A DNA stretch of 64,000 bases from contig JAYKKT010000061.1 of NCBI GenBank assembly GCA_036023115.1, positions 11,467,501 to 11,531,500 on the forward strand, read 5' to 3'. This document shows, one piece after another, positions 19,796 to 30,967 of the stretch. Source of the DNA: Brasenia schreberi (lineage: Eukaryota > Streptophyta > Magnoliopsida > Nymphaeales > Cabombaceae). Each line of letters opens with the position of its first letter. Positions within the stretch are counted from its first letter, which is position 1. A model generated the notes under the pieces. That model saw only the letters and a program-made list of their open reading frames with translations. It was not told the DNA's origin and did not search any database. The position numbers and the translations under genes were made by a program.

Positions 19796-21089
19796 CCAAC
19801 AACAACAATAACTAAGCCTTTTCCCATACTAGACGGGGTCGGCTACATGGATTCTTTGTTTCCACAGAGCCCTATCATGTGTCATGTTAGCAGTTAACTC
19901 ACAATAAGCTAGATCATTCTTTTTTGTTTCTTTTCAACACTTTTGTGGTCATCCTCTACCTCTTTTAATACTTTCTAAATTTAGTTTTTCATTCATTTTT
20001 AAAGGTTCTTCTTTGATCTTCTTTTTATATGTCCAAACCATCTTAAACGATATTATATCATTTTATCCTCTATTGGTGTCACTCCTAATTTGTTTCTAAT
20101 GACCTCATTATATATATGGTCTTTTCTTTATAATCACTCATCCATCTCAACATCTTCATTTCTGTCACAAACATTTTTTGTACATGTTGATGATTAACTG
20201 CCCAACACTGAGAACCATAAAACATGACAGGTCTAATTGTTGTTTTATAATATTTACCTTTTAACTTTAATGATATCTTTTTATCACAAAGAATACCTTA
20301 TGCTCCTCTCCATTTTAACCAACCAGCATTAATTTTATGCGTAACATCTTCATCAATTCTTCCATCACTATGAAAAATTGGCCCTAGGTATTTAAAACTT
20401 TCATTTTGGAGATGCAATATGTGTCAATTTTAATTTCTATGTGTAGATTAAATTTATATTCCATATATTCTGTTTTTGTTCTACTAAGTCGGAGGTCTTT
20501 GCTTTCTAATGTTTCTCTCCATAGTTCCAATTTTCTATTAACTTTTTCCTTAAACTCCTCCACTAACACAATGTCATCTGCAGATAACATACACTAAGGT
20601 ACTTCATCTTGAATATGTTTTGTTAACTCATCAATCATCATTATAAATAAGTATAGATTTAAAGTTGATCATTGATGTAACCCAATATTAACTTCAAAGA
20701 AGTCTGTCATTCCTTTACGAGTCCTCACACATGTTTTTGTACGAACGTATATGTCTCTTATAAGGTTAATATATGTCAATGGGATACCTCTTTTTTCCAA
20801 TGGTTTCCAAAGAACCTCCCTTGGTAGTTTATCGTAATCTTTTTCTAGATCAATAAATATCATGTCAAGATCTTTCTTTTTTTTTCTAAAATGTTTCATA
20901 AGACGTCTCAAAAGGTGAATCGCTTTAACAGTAAATCTGCCTGGCATAAATCCAAATTGGTTCTCTGTTTTACTTTATACTTGTCTTAACCTATCTTCCA
21001 TAATTCTTTTCCACAATTTTATAGTATGGCTCATTAACTTGATACCTCGATAATTCGCACAATTATGATTGTCTCCCTTGTTCTTATAT
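19796..21089 (-). mobile_element. RTE LINE copy C inserted in the 3' end of copy A
   Basis: Minus-strand element beginning with a (CAA)n run (complement of the (TTG)n tail) and extending through the C-terminal tail and RT ([19 protein letters not shown] at 20,384-20,590; LRRLMKHFRKKKKDLDMIFI at 20,669-20,947). It is 5'-truncated within RT. It is bracketed by an 18-bp duplication, 19,778-19,795 and 21,090-21,107, matching at 15 of 18 positions. Confidence 0.85.
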
Positions 21090-21140
21090 ATGCAACCAAA
21101 CACGTTTAGTACGAGAAAAGGCTTTGTTGTTGGTGTTTCT
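21090..21140 (+). mobile_element. RTE LINE copy A, segment 3 of 3 (3' tail)
   Basis: TTTAGTACGAGAAAAGGC followed by TTGTTGTTGG corresponds to the end of the intact copies (CTAGTATGGGAAAAGGC then (TTG)n). This completes copy A after the copy C insertion. Confidence 0.72.
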
Positions 21141-21279
21141 TAATTATAATATATACCGGTAGACTTAATTGATATATTAAATATTAAATTAATTTTATAT
21201 ATTTAACTATTTATTTATATTAGTAATTTAATACTTAAATGGATGAGCCTTTCCATAACTTTATAGCCAAAGGCGAAAG

Positions 21280-21320
21280 GCAGTATGCACATCCCGGGAG
21301 TCGAACTCGCGGCCAGCTTC
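21280..21320 (-). repeat. tRNA B-box-like motif
   Basis: The minus strand carries GAGTTCGACTCCCGG, a good RNA polymerase III B box/T-loop match. I find no convincing A box or cloverleaf upstream, so it is not a tRNA gene; it may be a SINE remnant lying just upstream of the epoxide hydrolase gene. Confidence 0.25.
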
Positions 21321-21441
21321 ACGGAAGTCGAGAGCCATGCGGGTGGGTAAGAACTTTCTAAAATTGGTCATCAGCTGGTACACCGATGGTGTGTCTTTGC
21401 GTGCGTGTGACTGAGAGAGAGAGAGAGAGAGAGAGTCGGCA

Positions 21442-24400
21442 ATGGAAACCATCCAGCACCGAACGATCGCTACGAATGGAATCAATATGCACATAGCAGA
21501 AAAGGGCAGTGGGCCCCTTGTGCTTCTAATCCATGGCTTTCCCGAGCTCTGGTACTCATGGCGCCATCAAATCCTCTCTCTCGCTGACCATGGCTACCAT
21601 GCCGTTGCACCCGACCTCAGAGGCTTTGGAGACACCGATGCCCCTGCCGACCTCAACGCATACACTTGCTTCCATATCGTCGGTGATCTCATCGGCCTTC
21701 TAGACGCCCTCGGCGAGGACAAGGCTCGTTTTTCTTCGATCCCTTCTTTTCCTTTTTTACTTAATTTTCACTCTTCAAGCAGTCTCTTGCTGTCTTTACT
21801 TTTTTCATGTTGGCGGTTTCTTCATTTCCTCTTTTTCAATTTTGGTACCTCTTATTCTCATCGAGTTCTGCGTTATAATGCGTTTGTTTTAATGTGGTGT
21901 ATCTCTTACCGTTGAAATCCATCAACGGAGTCTGGTTTTTTGTTGTTCATTCCTTGTTACACTGGTCTGTTTCTCCTACTGGTTCATTGCCTACAAAAGT
22001 CATCTCCTTGTTATGTGTTGGCACAAAATCTTGGATTTGCCACGCATGTTCTGCGTTGTAGCTGGAAAATTTAGACGAGTGCCTCAATGGGGACGGTATA
22101 AACCACCCCTAATAACTAGCTGATTGCAAGTTTTTTGGTGTCAACATTCTCTTACTCTTCTTTTGTTGGTGGACCGGCAGTCTTTTTTTCTTGTTTTGTT
22201 TTTATCTTGTTGATATCCATACCCACTTTTTATTCTCAAAGTTTATCTTGTTTTAATGTAGGTATCTTCTTACGTTTGAAATTCTATTACGTCAAGCAGG
22301 TTTTCGTTGTTGGTCATGATTGGGGAGCTTTAGTAGCTTGGTACCTGTGTCAGTTTAGACCGGACAGAGTGAAGGCTTTGGTGAATCTAAGTGTTCAGTA
22401 TCTGCCTCGTGACCCTTCTGCAAAGCCTGTTGATAGGATGAGGGCAACGTTTGGTGAAAAGTATTACATTTGTCGGTTCCAGGTTTGCATTTTCTTGTAA
22501 TACCAGTGTTCCAGTCTATGACTACAGCGATGCCCCTGCGTGCTCACTCCATTTGACTCTGCTCCTGCTAAAGGAGGCTTTTTAATGGCTTTTTCATTCA
22601 CCATTTTGGCGTATCTTGGTCATACAAAATCCAACTACATGAAACTAAGATGTGATGTCCTTTTATCACCTCTTTTGTAGAATTAAAGATCTAACTTTTC
22701 ATGCCATTTTCATCATCACTCCATTTAGCTATCTCCCTAAATGTCCATCCTGCCTTGAGAAGTGAACAGATCTCTCTTCGACCATCTTCTATTGGACACA
22801 AAATAAATAAATAAATAAAGAATGGCATGGCCTGGTATTGGCCAGCAAAGGAATCACTAAACCATAACTAAGCCTTATCCCATACTAAGATGTGCTCTTA
22901 GTCCAATTATGCTCCACCTCATCAAACATTAGCATTTAACCCAAAAGCAGCTACATGCTTTTCCTAATTGCTCACCATGGTACTCACACCTTTATCTCTC
23001 CAACTTCCCAGACCAGCTTAAGTGTGTCTCATTAATTTTACTTACTATCGACTCCACACCAGCTTTTGATTCTAATAACCTTGTTAGGCATCCAATCTTT
23101 CATTGTATGGTCATATTTCTATCTTACAAAACAAAGTAAAGAGACGTGAACCTATTTCTGACGTTGATATACTTCATTATTAACATCATAAAAGTCCGTT
23201 ATTTTCTTGTGAGCTTGAGCAGTGGCGGATCTACATTGCCCTACCCGAAATTCTGAAAATCAACTTAAAGTTTGTAACCCATGGGGAGATCTATGGGCTA
23301 TAATACATAGTCTGCCCCTCCAAAACCATTCAAGGGGCTATTCGCCCCACCCCAAAACAATTTCTAAATCCGTCACTGAGCATGAGCACTAAAAATGCTG
23401 CTTCATTGCATCTTTTTGTAAGTTTCATGTATATAAGTACTTCTCTCCTCCAAGATTTCCCAAATAATTTCTTTGTGTCATCTCATATGCCTTACCTAAA
23501 ATTAATGTGAAGTCTATGTGGAAGTTCTTTTTGCTTTAAAAGTTTTGTAGTCGACCATTCAATAATCTAATAGTTTTCACTATATATTTTACTGTATAAA
23601 TCTAAATTAATTCAGAGTTGTATGATACTTGTCTTAACCTTCTTTCACTAACTCTTCCTCTCAATTTCATGGTATTACTCAGTAACTATCTCTAGAATAA
23701 CTTTAGATTTCCATTGTTCTTGTATATAGGCCATTGCTCTATTCCTTCAGTATTCCTTTTGTCTATTAAATAATTTTGACTATTCTTGTTTCTCAATATT
23801 TTTCAAAGTTTACAAATATCATCTGACCTAATAAACCTACTAAATTACATAATTTTACTTTTTCTCTTCTTTCTTTAAAATGTAATTGAACACTGGTGGA
23901 TATGCCCTTGAGTTGGTAAGATCGTCTAAAGATAATTTGAGCACTTTTACTCTCACTGAAAAATGAAATTTTCGATATCCCGCCTTTACATCCTTGTTTG
24001 GCCAGTGAAGGGATACATAGCAAGAGAAAAGAATAGGAGCACTCAAAAGTGAATAAAAGATGGTTGGTGAGATGGTGTTTCTTGTGTTGCTAACAGTAAT
24101 ATGAGGATAGACTAAGCCATAGGCCATTGGCCACATTTGCATGTATTTCATGTGGAATTTTCTCTTCATCTCATTCTTGAATCAATTGAACATGTCATCA
24201 AGATGCAAATATGAAATATCTCTTCTTTTGCTCTCCAGTGGTTCTTATTACTTTCACTTAGTTGAGTTTGGCAATTCTATATTACTATACTCAACTATAT
24301 TAAGTTCCTCCATTGCAGGCTTTTATTTTTTTTCTTTCATCAATTCCACTATCATGTGAACATTGAATCATGAAAAATATCTGTATTATTACTGAAAAAG

Positions 24401-26275
24401 AAATGCTATTTTAGTTGAAGATGGCAAACTCTATGGTCCCTTGTATTGGTCTTCTAGTTTGTTGCCTTCACTTCTCTAAGTGGGGGCTGCCTGCTATTTT
24501 TATAATTTTCGTTCAACAGGAGCCTGGAGAAGCCGAAGCGGACTTTGTTGATGTCGAAAAAACTATGAAGGTCTTTCTGACTTACCGCAAACCTGGCCCT
24601 CCAATTACTCCTAAAGGGCAGGTATTTGGCAGTTCATCAGCACCGCATCCCTTACCTGAATGGTTACCAGAAGAAGATCTACAATACTTTGTTGAGAAGT
24701 TTAAGAAAAGTGGCTTCACTGGTGGGTTGAACTACTATCGCAATCTCAATCGGTATGCCTGCCATCTTTGTCCAAAATTGGTGCATGGATTAGCTTATCA
24801 TAGGACTTAAACTAGCTATCGTAAAACTGCAAATTCCTCTGTTCCGAATTTGTAGTTGTAACCTGCAGGTGTATATGGTCATATATAGTTCACCATAACT
24901 AGATCGGTATAATATGTCAACTGCTGAGCAAGCTGCTTATTTAATGACCACTTTGCTTTAATGTAGCTGCACTCTTCATGCCCATGGTATTAACATTCTA
25001 TATCACTAGAGGAGTCATGCATATGACCAGTAGACTTTATCCACTCAAGAAACTATTGAAATTTCAGAACAAGTGCAACCTCTTCGTAAGAATTCTGTTT
25101 GTGTGTGTGTGTTTGGATATGTCTTTGTGGAAAGTGAGTGCCGTTTGTGTGCACAGAAAAAGAGCCAACAATCTTGTAAAGGAGCTGAAGGGCAGCTTAT
25201 GACAAGCTTTGATTCAGAAATAACGATTGAGGGAGACTTAACCCATCTCAGTATTTGTGGCCTACATGGATTGATAACATCCATGGAGCAGTCATTGGTT
25301 GGTTTTTTTTTCTTTGATAAGATGATCTTGGGTGAAGGCCCAAGATCAGTCAGGTAGTTTCAGTTTCCGCCAGAGCCACTCTTCATCAGAGAGGGAATTC
25401 CAAGTGTTCACAAAGCACATAAATACATGCATATACATACTACATTCATTGAATTAGAGCAATGTTAAGTTGGATTTCTTCCACCGGATCAGTGTGCAAG
25501 TATTCTGAATAAAAGGAAGGGAGAGTATCCCATCCTTCTACCTTTGACAAATTCCAATCTGTTATTTTCAGGGAACACAGCAGGGAGAAAGTGACCATAT
25601 GAACATAGAAAAGCTTGTTTTTCTAACATGTGTGCTTATCGGGGATTCTGGATAATTTTCATAGCATCAAGGTTCCCTATTCGATAAATGAGGATCCAAG
25701 CACACCTCTGCCACCTGCACTGCGGGTTAAAGTATATTAGATAAATAGGGAAATGATCACCATAAATGAAGCATGCCCTACCCATTTGGAAGGGCAACTT
25801 TGGCATAAAAATATATCTTGTGATCATGGTACCAGAAAGGATTAAAGATTCTCTGACGGGTGGTTCTTATATTGGATTCTCTTTCCTACAAATATTGTAG
25901 AATTGTTGGGGTATTGGTTTATAGTCCGAAGTGTTTCAAGTTAGCGTTCAAATGCTTCGCTTCTGTTTCTTCACTCACCGTTAATATACCTCTTCTGCTA
26001 GCCTTCCTGATCTTATGTGATGCTTATACAGAAACTGGGAGCTTACAGCGCCATGGACCAGCACGAAGATTGTGGTACCAACAAAGTTCATTGTTGGAGA
26101 TCTGGACGTCACTTATACTTCTGGTGCAAAAGAGTATATCCACAATGGCGGCTTCAAATCCGACGTTCCATTCCTGCAGGATATTGTGATAGTAGAGGAT
26201 GCAGGACATTTCATCACCCAGGAAAGGCCTCATGAAATCGCTAAACACATTCTGGACTTCATCAGGAAATTCTGA
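21442..26275 (+). CDS. Soluble epoxide hydrolase, alpha/beta hydrolase fold (four exons)
   Basis: Exons 21442-21723, 22300-22482, 24520-24752 and 26032-26275 join in phase to 313 residues, the normal length of plant cytosolic epoxide hydrolases. Residues 31-34 are the oxyanion-hole motif HGFP; the nucleophile is Asp101 in GHDWGA; the acid is Asp258 in VGDLD; the base is His292 in DAGHF. Lid tyrosines are available in KYYICRF (about 149-150) and NYYRN (about 227-228). The family adds water to epoxides such as epoxy fatty acids to make diols, in cutin and stress metabolism. Exon 1 appears to end AAG followed by GC rather than GT, a possible GC-AG intron; the other introns are GT-AG. A (GA)n tract at 21,414-21,434 lies just before the ATG. 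Intron 2 is 2 kb and full of inserted repeats. Intact otherwise. Confidence 0.9.
22860..23770 (-). mobile_element. Ancient RTE LINE relic in epoxide hydrolase intron 2
   Basis: Heavily diverged minus-strand copy. Recognisable pieces: CTAAGCCTTATCCCATACTA near 22,866 (3' end), the region matching the intact element's EVNIGLHQ codons near 23,165, and GATACTTGTCTTAACC near 23,625. No ORF remains. A MITE is nested in it at 23,220-23,378. Confidence 0.7.
23220..23378. mobile_element. hAT-like MITE with 8-bp target-site duplication
   Basis: A 159-bp non-coding unit begins CAGTGGCGGAT and ends ATCCGTCACTG, 11-bp inverted termini with one mismatch. It is flanked by AGCTTGAG (23,212-23,219) and AGCATGAG (23,379-23,386), an 8-bp direct repeat with one mismatch. 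Eight-base duplications are the hallmark of hAT transposons. It lies inside the RTE relic, so it arrived later. Confidence 0.82.
23895..23985 (+). repeat. Possible tRNA-derived SINE head
   Basis: CCTTGAGTTGGTAAGA (about 23,905) resembles a tRNA D-arm/A box and TTTTCGATATCCCGCC (about 23,970) a T-arm/B box. Spacing is longer than in a standard tRNA. No duplication found. Confidence 0.3.
24753..26031 (+). other. Intron 3 of the epoxide hydrolase gene
   Basis: Bounded by GTATGCC and a TTATACAG acceptor. Contains a short (GT)n run near 25,098 and several small open frames with no recognisable product. I see no inserted element with clear ends. Confidence 0.7.
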
Positions 26276-26859
26276 TTTCCTTCATCGGTGTATGACTGTC
26301 TTTGATGTGGGTTCTATAAGGGTTTGGGACAACTATGACTTTAGAAATCGTAGGGTCTTTGACAATCCATCCTAAGCTCGTGTTGGATGCCACGTGTAAT
26401 GAACCAAACTTAGACCAAGCTTTTAATCATGGGTGACTGTCACACTGTACCAATACTTAATTGTGTAATGCAATTTGCACAAACAAATTAACACTTGGTG
26501 TATAAGAGAGTGAAAGCAAGTAGAAAATTAGTATTAATTTCAAGCACTAAGGCTTACATAAAGAGTTGATATTCAACTCTTTTTTATAGGATTGAGACAA
26601 AAGCAAGAAGAATATTAGTATTAATTTCAAGCACTAAATCTTTTTATAGGATCAATCATTTGTTTGTATGGAATGAGATCTTTTATTGGTTCTCTATCTT
26701 TAGGTCACAATTTTTAATTGTGAATGTCTCAACAACTTTGCTGTCTGTTATCCCTAACCTAACAATAATATCGTTAGCAAATTTTGTTTGACACAAGAAA
26801 TACCCCATTTCATTTCATGTCAACTTAACCCAAAATGTATCTCATTTGATAATGATCTT
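26276..26859. other. 3' flank of the epoxide hydrolase gene
   Basis: AT-rich, no coding signal. A short direct repeat (AGTATTAATTTCAAGCACTAA) occurs near 26,530 and 26,608 and might be part of the neighbouring copia debris. Confidence 0.45.
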
Positions 26860-27860
26860 TCATTTCAAAGGTCTTAGAGCTTTTTTGATCTACTGTATCC
26901 ACACTTTATCTTTCATGTTATTATCATGTTATCTACTTAAAGCAAAAGTATAACTATACCTGAAATATATTTTCTTACGAATAAAGCAATATCTGTGTAA
27001 TAAGTAGTACAGCCATTTTATAACATAAGAGCTTGCTTAAGACCATACAAGACTTTTCTTAGGTGAAAATTTTGATTGTAGGGTAAAGAGAGACTAAAAA
27101 GAGGTTCCATATAAACTTTTTTTATGAAGTATCCATTCAAGAAGATATTTTTTACATCAATTTGAAAGATAACCCAACTACAAATAGCATATACAACAAT
27201 GAGAGTCCTAATTGTGGTCATTCTCTATAGTTCAAAGGTCTCTTCATAGTATATTTTATGTTCTTGTGCAAAACCTTTTGTAATAAGCCAAGATTTATAC
27301 CTTTCTATAATATCATCATTCTTGGTCTTAATTTTATATATCCACATATATCTTATGGTTTTCTTGATCCTAAGTCATTCAACCACATCTTAGGTTTGGG
27401 CTTTTTTAGAGCATCAAACTCTTCTCTCATAGCATTAAGTCATTCTTCTGAATTAGAGCTTTCTTGAAAGATTTAGGTTCGTTAATGGATGCAATGGTGG
27501 TCACAAGAGTCCTATGTTGAGGAGAAAAGGTTTCATAGGAGACAAATCTAATGTGTGGTCTTGTTTCTTTACTATAACACCTTAGGTTAATAGATTTGGT
27601 TCCTCTTCTAACATAATATCTTTGAAATGGGGTCAAAATATCTCTTAAAATGTATGTGTTGATCTTCTTCATTCTTATGCTCTGTATTCTCTTCTTGATT
27701 TTCATTATTTTGAAGAACATCAATCAAGGAGGAATCAATTTCTAATGAAGGTTTAGTAAAATTGTTTTGAAAAAAAACTTATTTTCAACAAATCTAACAT
27801 ATTTTACATACATAGAGTTTATCACTTTTAGGATCAAAGCACTTATATATTTTTTTGTCA
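26860..27860 (-). mobile_element. Ty1/copia pol relic (integrase end to RT)
   Basis: Minus-strand fragments in order: KCFDPKSDKLYV near 27,830 (integrase C-terminus), SINEPKSFKKALIQ near 27,460, the RT block WVIFQIDVKNIFLNGYF to YGLKQA at 27,221-27,018, then ALFVRK and a VDNMIIT version of the YVDDMIIT active site near 26,930. Stops and frameshifts throughout; no LTRs seen. Confidence 0.85.
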
Positions 27861-27902
27861 ATACCATACACAACAACAACAACAACTAAGCCTTTTTCCA
27901 TA

Positions 27903-29339
27903 CTAGATGGGGTCGGCTACATGGATTCTTTGTTTCCACAGATCCCTATCGTGTGCCATGTTAGCAGTTAACTCCCAATAAGCTAGATCATTCTTTATTG
28001 TTTCTTTCCAACACTTTTGTGGTCGTCCTCTACCTCTTTCAATACTTTCCAAATTTAGTTTTTCTAACCTTCTTACAGGTTCTTCTTTTGATCTTCTTTC
28101 TATATGTCCAAACCATCTTAAACGATGTTCTCTCATTTTATCCTCTATTGGTGCCACTCCTAATTTGTTTCTAATAACCTCATTATGGATACGGTCTTTT
28201 CTTGTATGACTACTCATCCATCTCAACATCTTCATTTCTGTCACAGACATCTTTTGTACATATTGATGATTAACTGCCCAACACTCAGAACCATAAAACA
28301 TGGCAGGCCTAATTGCTGCTCTATAATATTTACCTTTTAATTTTAATGGTATCTTCTTATCACAAAGAATACCTGATGCTCCTCTCCATTTCAACCAACC
28401 AGCATTAATTCTATGTGTAACATCTCCATCAATTCTTCCATCACTCTGAAAAATTGACCCTAGGTATTTAAAACTTTTCTTTTGGGAAATGCAATGTGTG
28501 CCAATTTTAATTTCTATGTCCTTTAAAGTAACCAAATGATCAAACTTACATTCAATATATTCTGTCTTTGTTCTACTAAGTCGGAGGCCTTTGCTTTCTA
28601 ATGTTTCTCTCCATAATTCCAATTTTCTATTAACTTTTTCCTTAGACTCCTCCACTAATACAATGTCATCTGCAAATAACATACACCAAGGTACTTTATC
28701 TTGAATATGTTTTGTTAACTCATCCATCACCATTATAAATAAGTATGGACTTAAAGTTGATCCTTGATGTAACCCAATATTAACTTCAAAGAAGTCTGTT
28801 GTTCCTTCATGGGTCCTCACACATGTTTTTGTACCATCATATATGTCAGTTATAAGGTTAATATATGTCAATGGGATGCCTCTTTTTTCCAAAGTTCTCC
28901 AAAGAACCTCCCTCAATACCCTATCATAAGCTTTTTCTAGATCAATAAATATCATGTAAAGGTCTTTTTGTTTTGCTCTAAAATGTTCCATAAGACCTCT
29001 CAAAAGGTGAATCGCTTCAATAGTAGATTTGCCTAGCATAAATCCAAATTGGTTCTCTGTTGTACTTGATACTTGTCTTAACCTACGTTCGATAATTCTT
29101 TCCCATAATTTCATAGTATGACTCATTAACTTGATACATCGATAATTCGCACAATTTTGAATGTCTCCCTTGTTCTTATATATGGGTATAAGTGTACTTG
29201 CTCTCCATTCCTCGGGCATCTTTTGGTTTTTCCATATTTCATTAAATAGTCTTGTGAGCCAAGTGATTCCTATTTCTCCTAGTATTTTCCAAACTTCTAT
29301 AGGAATGTTATCTGGTCCTACCGATTTATCACCCTTCAT
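27903..29339 (-). CDS. RTE LINE reverse transcriptase and C-terminal domain (ORF2 fragment)
   Basis: An open frame of 478 codons. Fingers/palm motifs in order: KSVGPDNIPIEVWK (about 4-17), the ASTLIPIYKNKGD motif (about 47-59), NYRCIKLMSH, FIDLEKAYD (about 136-144), GLHQGSTLSPYLF (about 187-199), then FADDIVLV (about 224-231), the catalytic Asp pair. The C-terminal half has GRGRPQKCWKE and ends HVADPI. It is open from shortly after the RT start, so this is among the less decayed parts of the family in this window. It is retroelement coding sequence, not a host gene. Confidence 0.88.
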   Translation of the reverse strand: MKGDKSVGPDNIPIEVWKILGEIGITWLTRLFNEIWKNQKMPEEWRASTLIPIYKNKGDIQNCANYRCIKLMSHTMKLWERIIERRLRQVSSTTENQFGFMLGKSTIEAIHLLRGLMEHFRAKQKDLYMIFIDLEKAYDRVLREVLWRTLEKRGIPLTYINLITDIYDGTKTCVRTHEGTTDFFEVNIGLHQGSTLSPYLFIMVMDELTKHIQDKVPWCMLFADDIVLVEESKEKVNRKLELWRETLESKGLRLSRTKTEYIECKFDHLVTLKDIEIKIGTHCISQKKSFKYLGSIFQSDGRIDGDVTHRINAGWLKWRGASGILCDKKIPLKLKGKYYRAAIRPAMFYGSECWAVNHQYVQKMSVTEMKMLRWMSSHTRKDRIHNEVIRNKLGVAPIEDKMREHRLRWFGHIERRSKEEPVRRLEKLNLESIERGRGRPQKCWKETIKNDLAYWELTANMAHDRDLWKQRIHVADPI

Positions 29340-30030
29340 ATGTTTAAGAGCCTCTTTGACTTCATTCTTTTGAATACGTCGATAGAAATTGTGGTTTATA
29401 TACTTTTCTAACTTGGCTAAATCTCCTAAACTAATATTAACATCTTTATTTTCATTAAAAAGATTATAAAAATAGTTTTTTCATCTATTTCTTATATCAT
29501 CATTTGCCACTAGAATTTTTTCATCCTCGTCTTTTATGAATCTAACATAATTAAGATCTTTAGTTTTCTTATCTCTAGCCCTAGCTATCCTAAAAATATC
29601 TCTTTCACCCTCTTTTGAGTTGAGTTTTTTTATATAAGTCCTTCCAAATCTTAGCTTTTGCTTCACTAATGGCCTTTTTCGCTTCCTTCTTTGCTTTCTT
29701 ATAAGCTTCTAAAGTTTCACTAGTTTTCTTAGCATAATGTAATTTGTAACTTGCCCTCTTTGCCTTGATTTTATTTTGTACTACTTCACTCCACTACCAA
29801 GCTTCTTTTTGTGCCGGTACACCTCCTTTAGATACCCATAACACATCTTTCGCCACTTTCCTAATATGTATAGCCATATTGTTTCACATATCACAGGGTG
29901 TGCCAACATAATTCCAAACATCTCCTTGTAGGACTTTCTGTTTAAATATATCTTCTTTCTCGCTTTTGAGGTTCCACCATTTAGTCCGAATAGCTCGATG
30001 CACTCTTTTCTTCTTTGTCTATTTTTTTAT

Positions 30031-30917
30031 TTATAAATCCATAACTAAAAGTCGATGTTGGGTGGTTAAGCTTTCTCCTGGAATTACCTTACAATCTTTA
30101 CAACACGCTCTATCTTTTTTTCTATAAATAAAGTAATCAATTTGTGTTTGTGATAAGCCACTCTTATAAGTAATTAAATGTTCATCTCGTTTTTTGAAGA
30201 TTGTATTGACTATAAAGAGATCAAATGCCATAGCAAAATTTAAAATCTCCCTACCTTCCTCGTTTATATCCCCAAAACCAAAGTTTCCATGAATCCCTTG
30301 ATATCCTAGTGCCTCTTTACTGACATGTCCATTTAAATCTCCTCCTAAACAAATCATCTCCCTTTGTGGAATCTTTTGAAACACCTTATCTAACTCTTCC
30401 CAAAAAACTTCTTTTGATCTTCTAGTCCTACTTGGGGTGCGTAAGTACAAACTATATTCAAAACCTCTGCTCCTAACACTAATTTCAACGTCATGATTCG
30501 GTCACCATATCGTTGTATGTCTACTACACTCTCCTTTAAATCTTTATTTATGATAATACCAACTCCGTTTCAAACCTTTTCTTTACCTCAGTACCATAAT
30601 TTAAAACCTGTATCCTCTATCTCCTTTGCTTTTTCTCCAACCCATTTTGTCTCTTGTAAACATAGAATATGAATCTTTCTCCGAATTATAGTATCTACCA
30701 CCTCCATTAGTTTACCCGATAATATTCTGATATTCCAAGAACCAATACGAATCTTATTATCTAGGACTAGCTTCCTTACCCCCCGCATCCGTCCATAATG
30801 AAAATGCGGAGACCCTCTCTGAAAATTTTTCACTACATTCGGGTGACAATGTAGCGGGACTAACTTCTTTACCCACACCCGTCCATGATGTGGGAACCCT
30901 CTTTGCAATTGATTCAC
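30031..30917 (-). pseudogene. RTE LINE endonuclease domain, broken
   Basis: Two frames (30,917-30,588 and 30,450-30,031) separated by stops. Motifs in order: IRIGSWNIR, ILCLQETKW (metal-binding Glu), then CTYAPQVG between the frames, GGDLNGHV (DxN pair) and SQTQIDYF, with the final His in TTQHRLLVMDL. These are the endonuclease/exonuclease/phosphatase-fold signatures; host genomes often label such ORFs craniofacial development protein 2-like, which is a retroelement artefact. Confidence 0.85.
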
Positions 30918-30942
30918 TACATTCGGGCGAAAATGTAGTGGT
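30766..30942 (-). repeat. Two ~90-bp tandem monomers at the RTE 5' end
   Basis: Units about 30,942-30,861 and 30,860-30,768 align to each other: both carry CACTACATT followed by CGCCCGAATGTAG or an equivalent, a CTACATT/AATGTAG hairpin, then GAGGGTYYCC and AAGAAGTTAGTCC or AAGGAAGCTAGTCC. Such 5' monomers often act as internal promoters in LINEs; that role here is inference. Confidence 0.75.
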
Positions 30943-30967
30943 CCACAAGGGGAGAGAGAGAGGGCTA

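Larger units (their letters stand above)
27869..30945 (-). mobile_element. RTE-clade LINE, longest copy (endonuclease + RT)
   Basis: About 3.1 kb. The 3' end is a (CAA)n run (27,869-27,886; (TTG)n on the element strand). Reading upward: RT and C-terminal ORF 29,339-27,903, a linker 29,666-29,481, and the apurinic-type endonuclease 30,917-30,031 in two broken frames. Two ~90-bp monomers form the 5' end. The frame is interrupted between endonuclease and RT, so this copy cannot make a complete protein. Its left flank is copia sequence and its right flank the ENOD93 pseudogene; I could not find a target-site duplication. Confidence 0.92.

Noticed and set aside
21280..21320. tRNA gene on the minus strand
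   Set aside because: A good B box is present, but no A box, acceptor stem or anticodon arm could be formed around it.
30588..30917. Host gene of the craniofacial development protein 2-like type
   Set aside because: The motifs are those of the RTE endonuclease and it is continuous with the RTE reverse transcriptase downstream.
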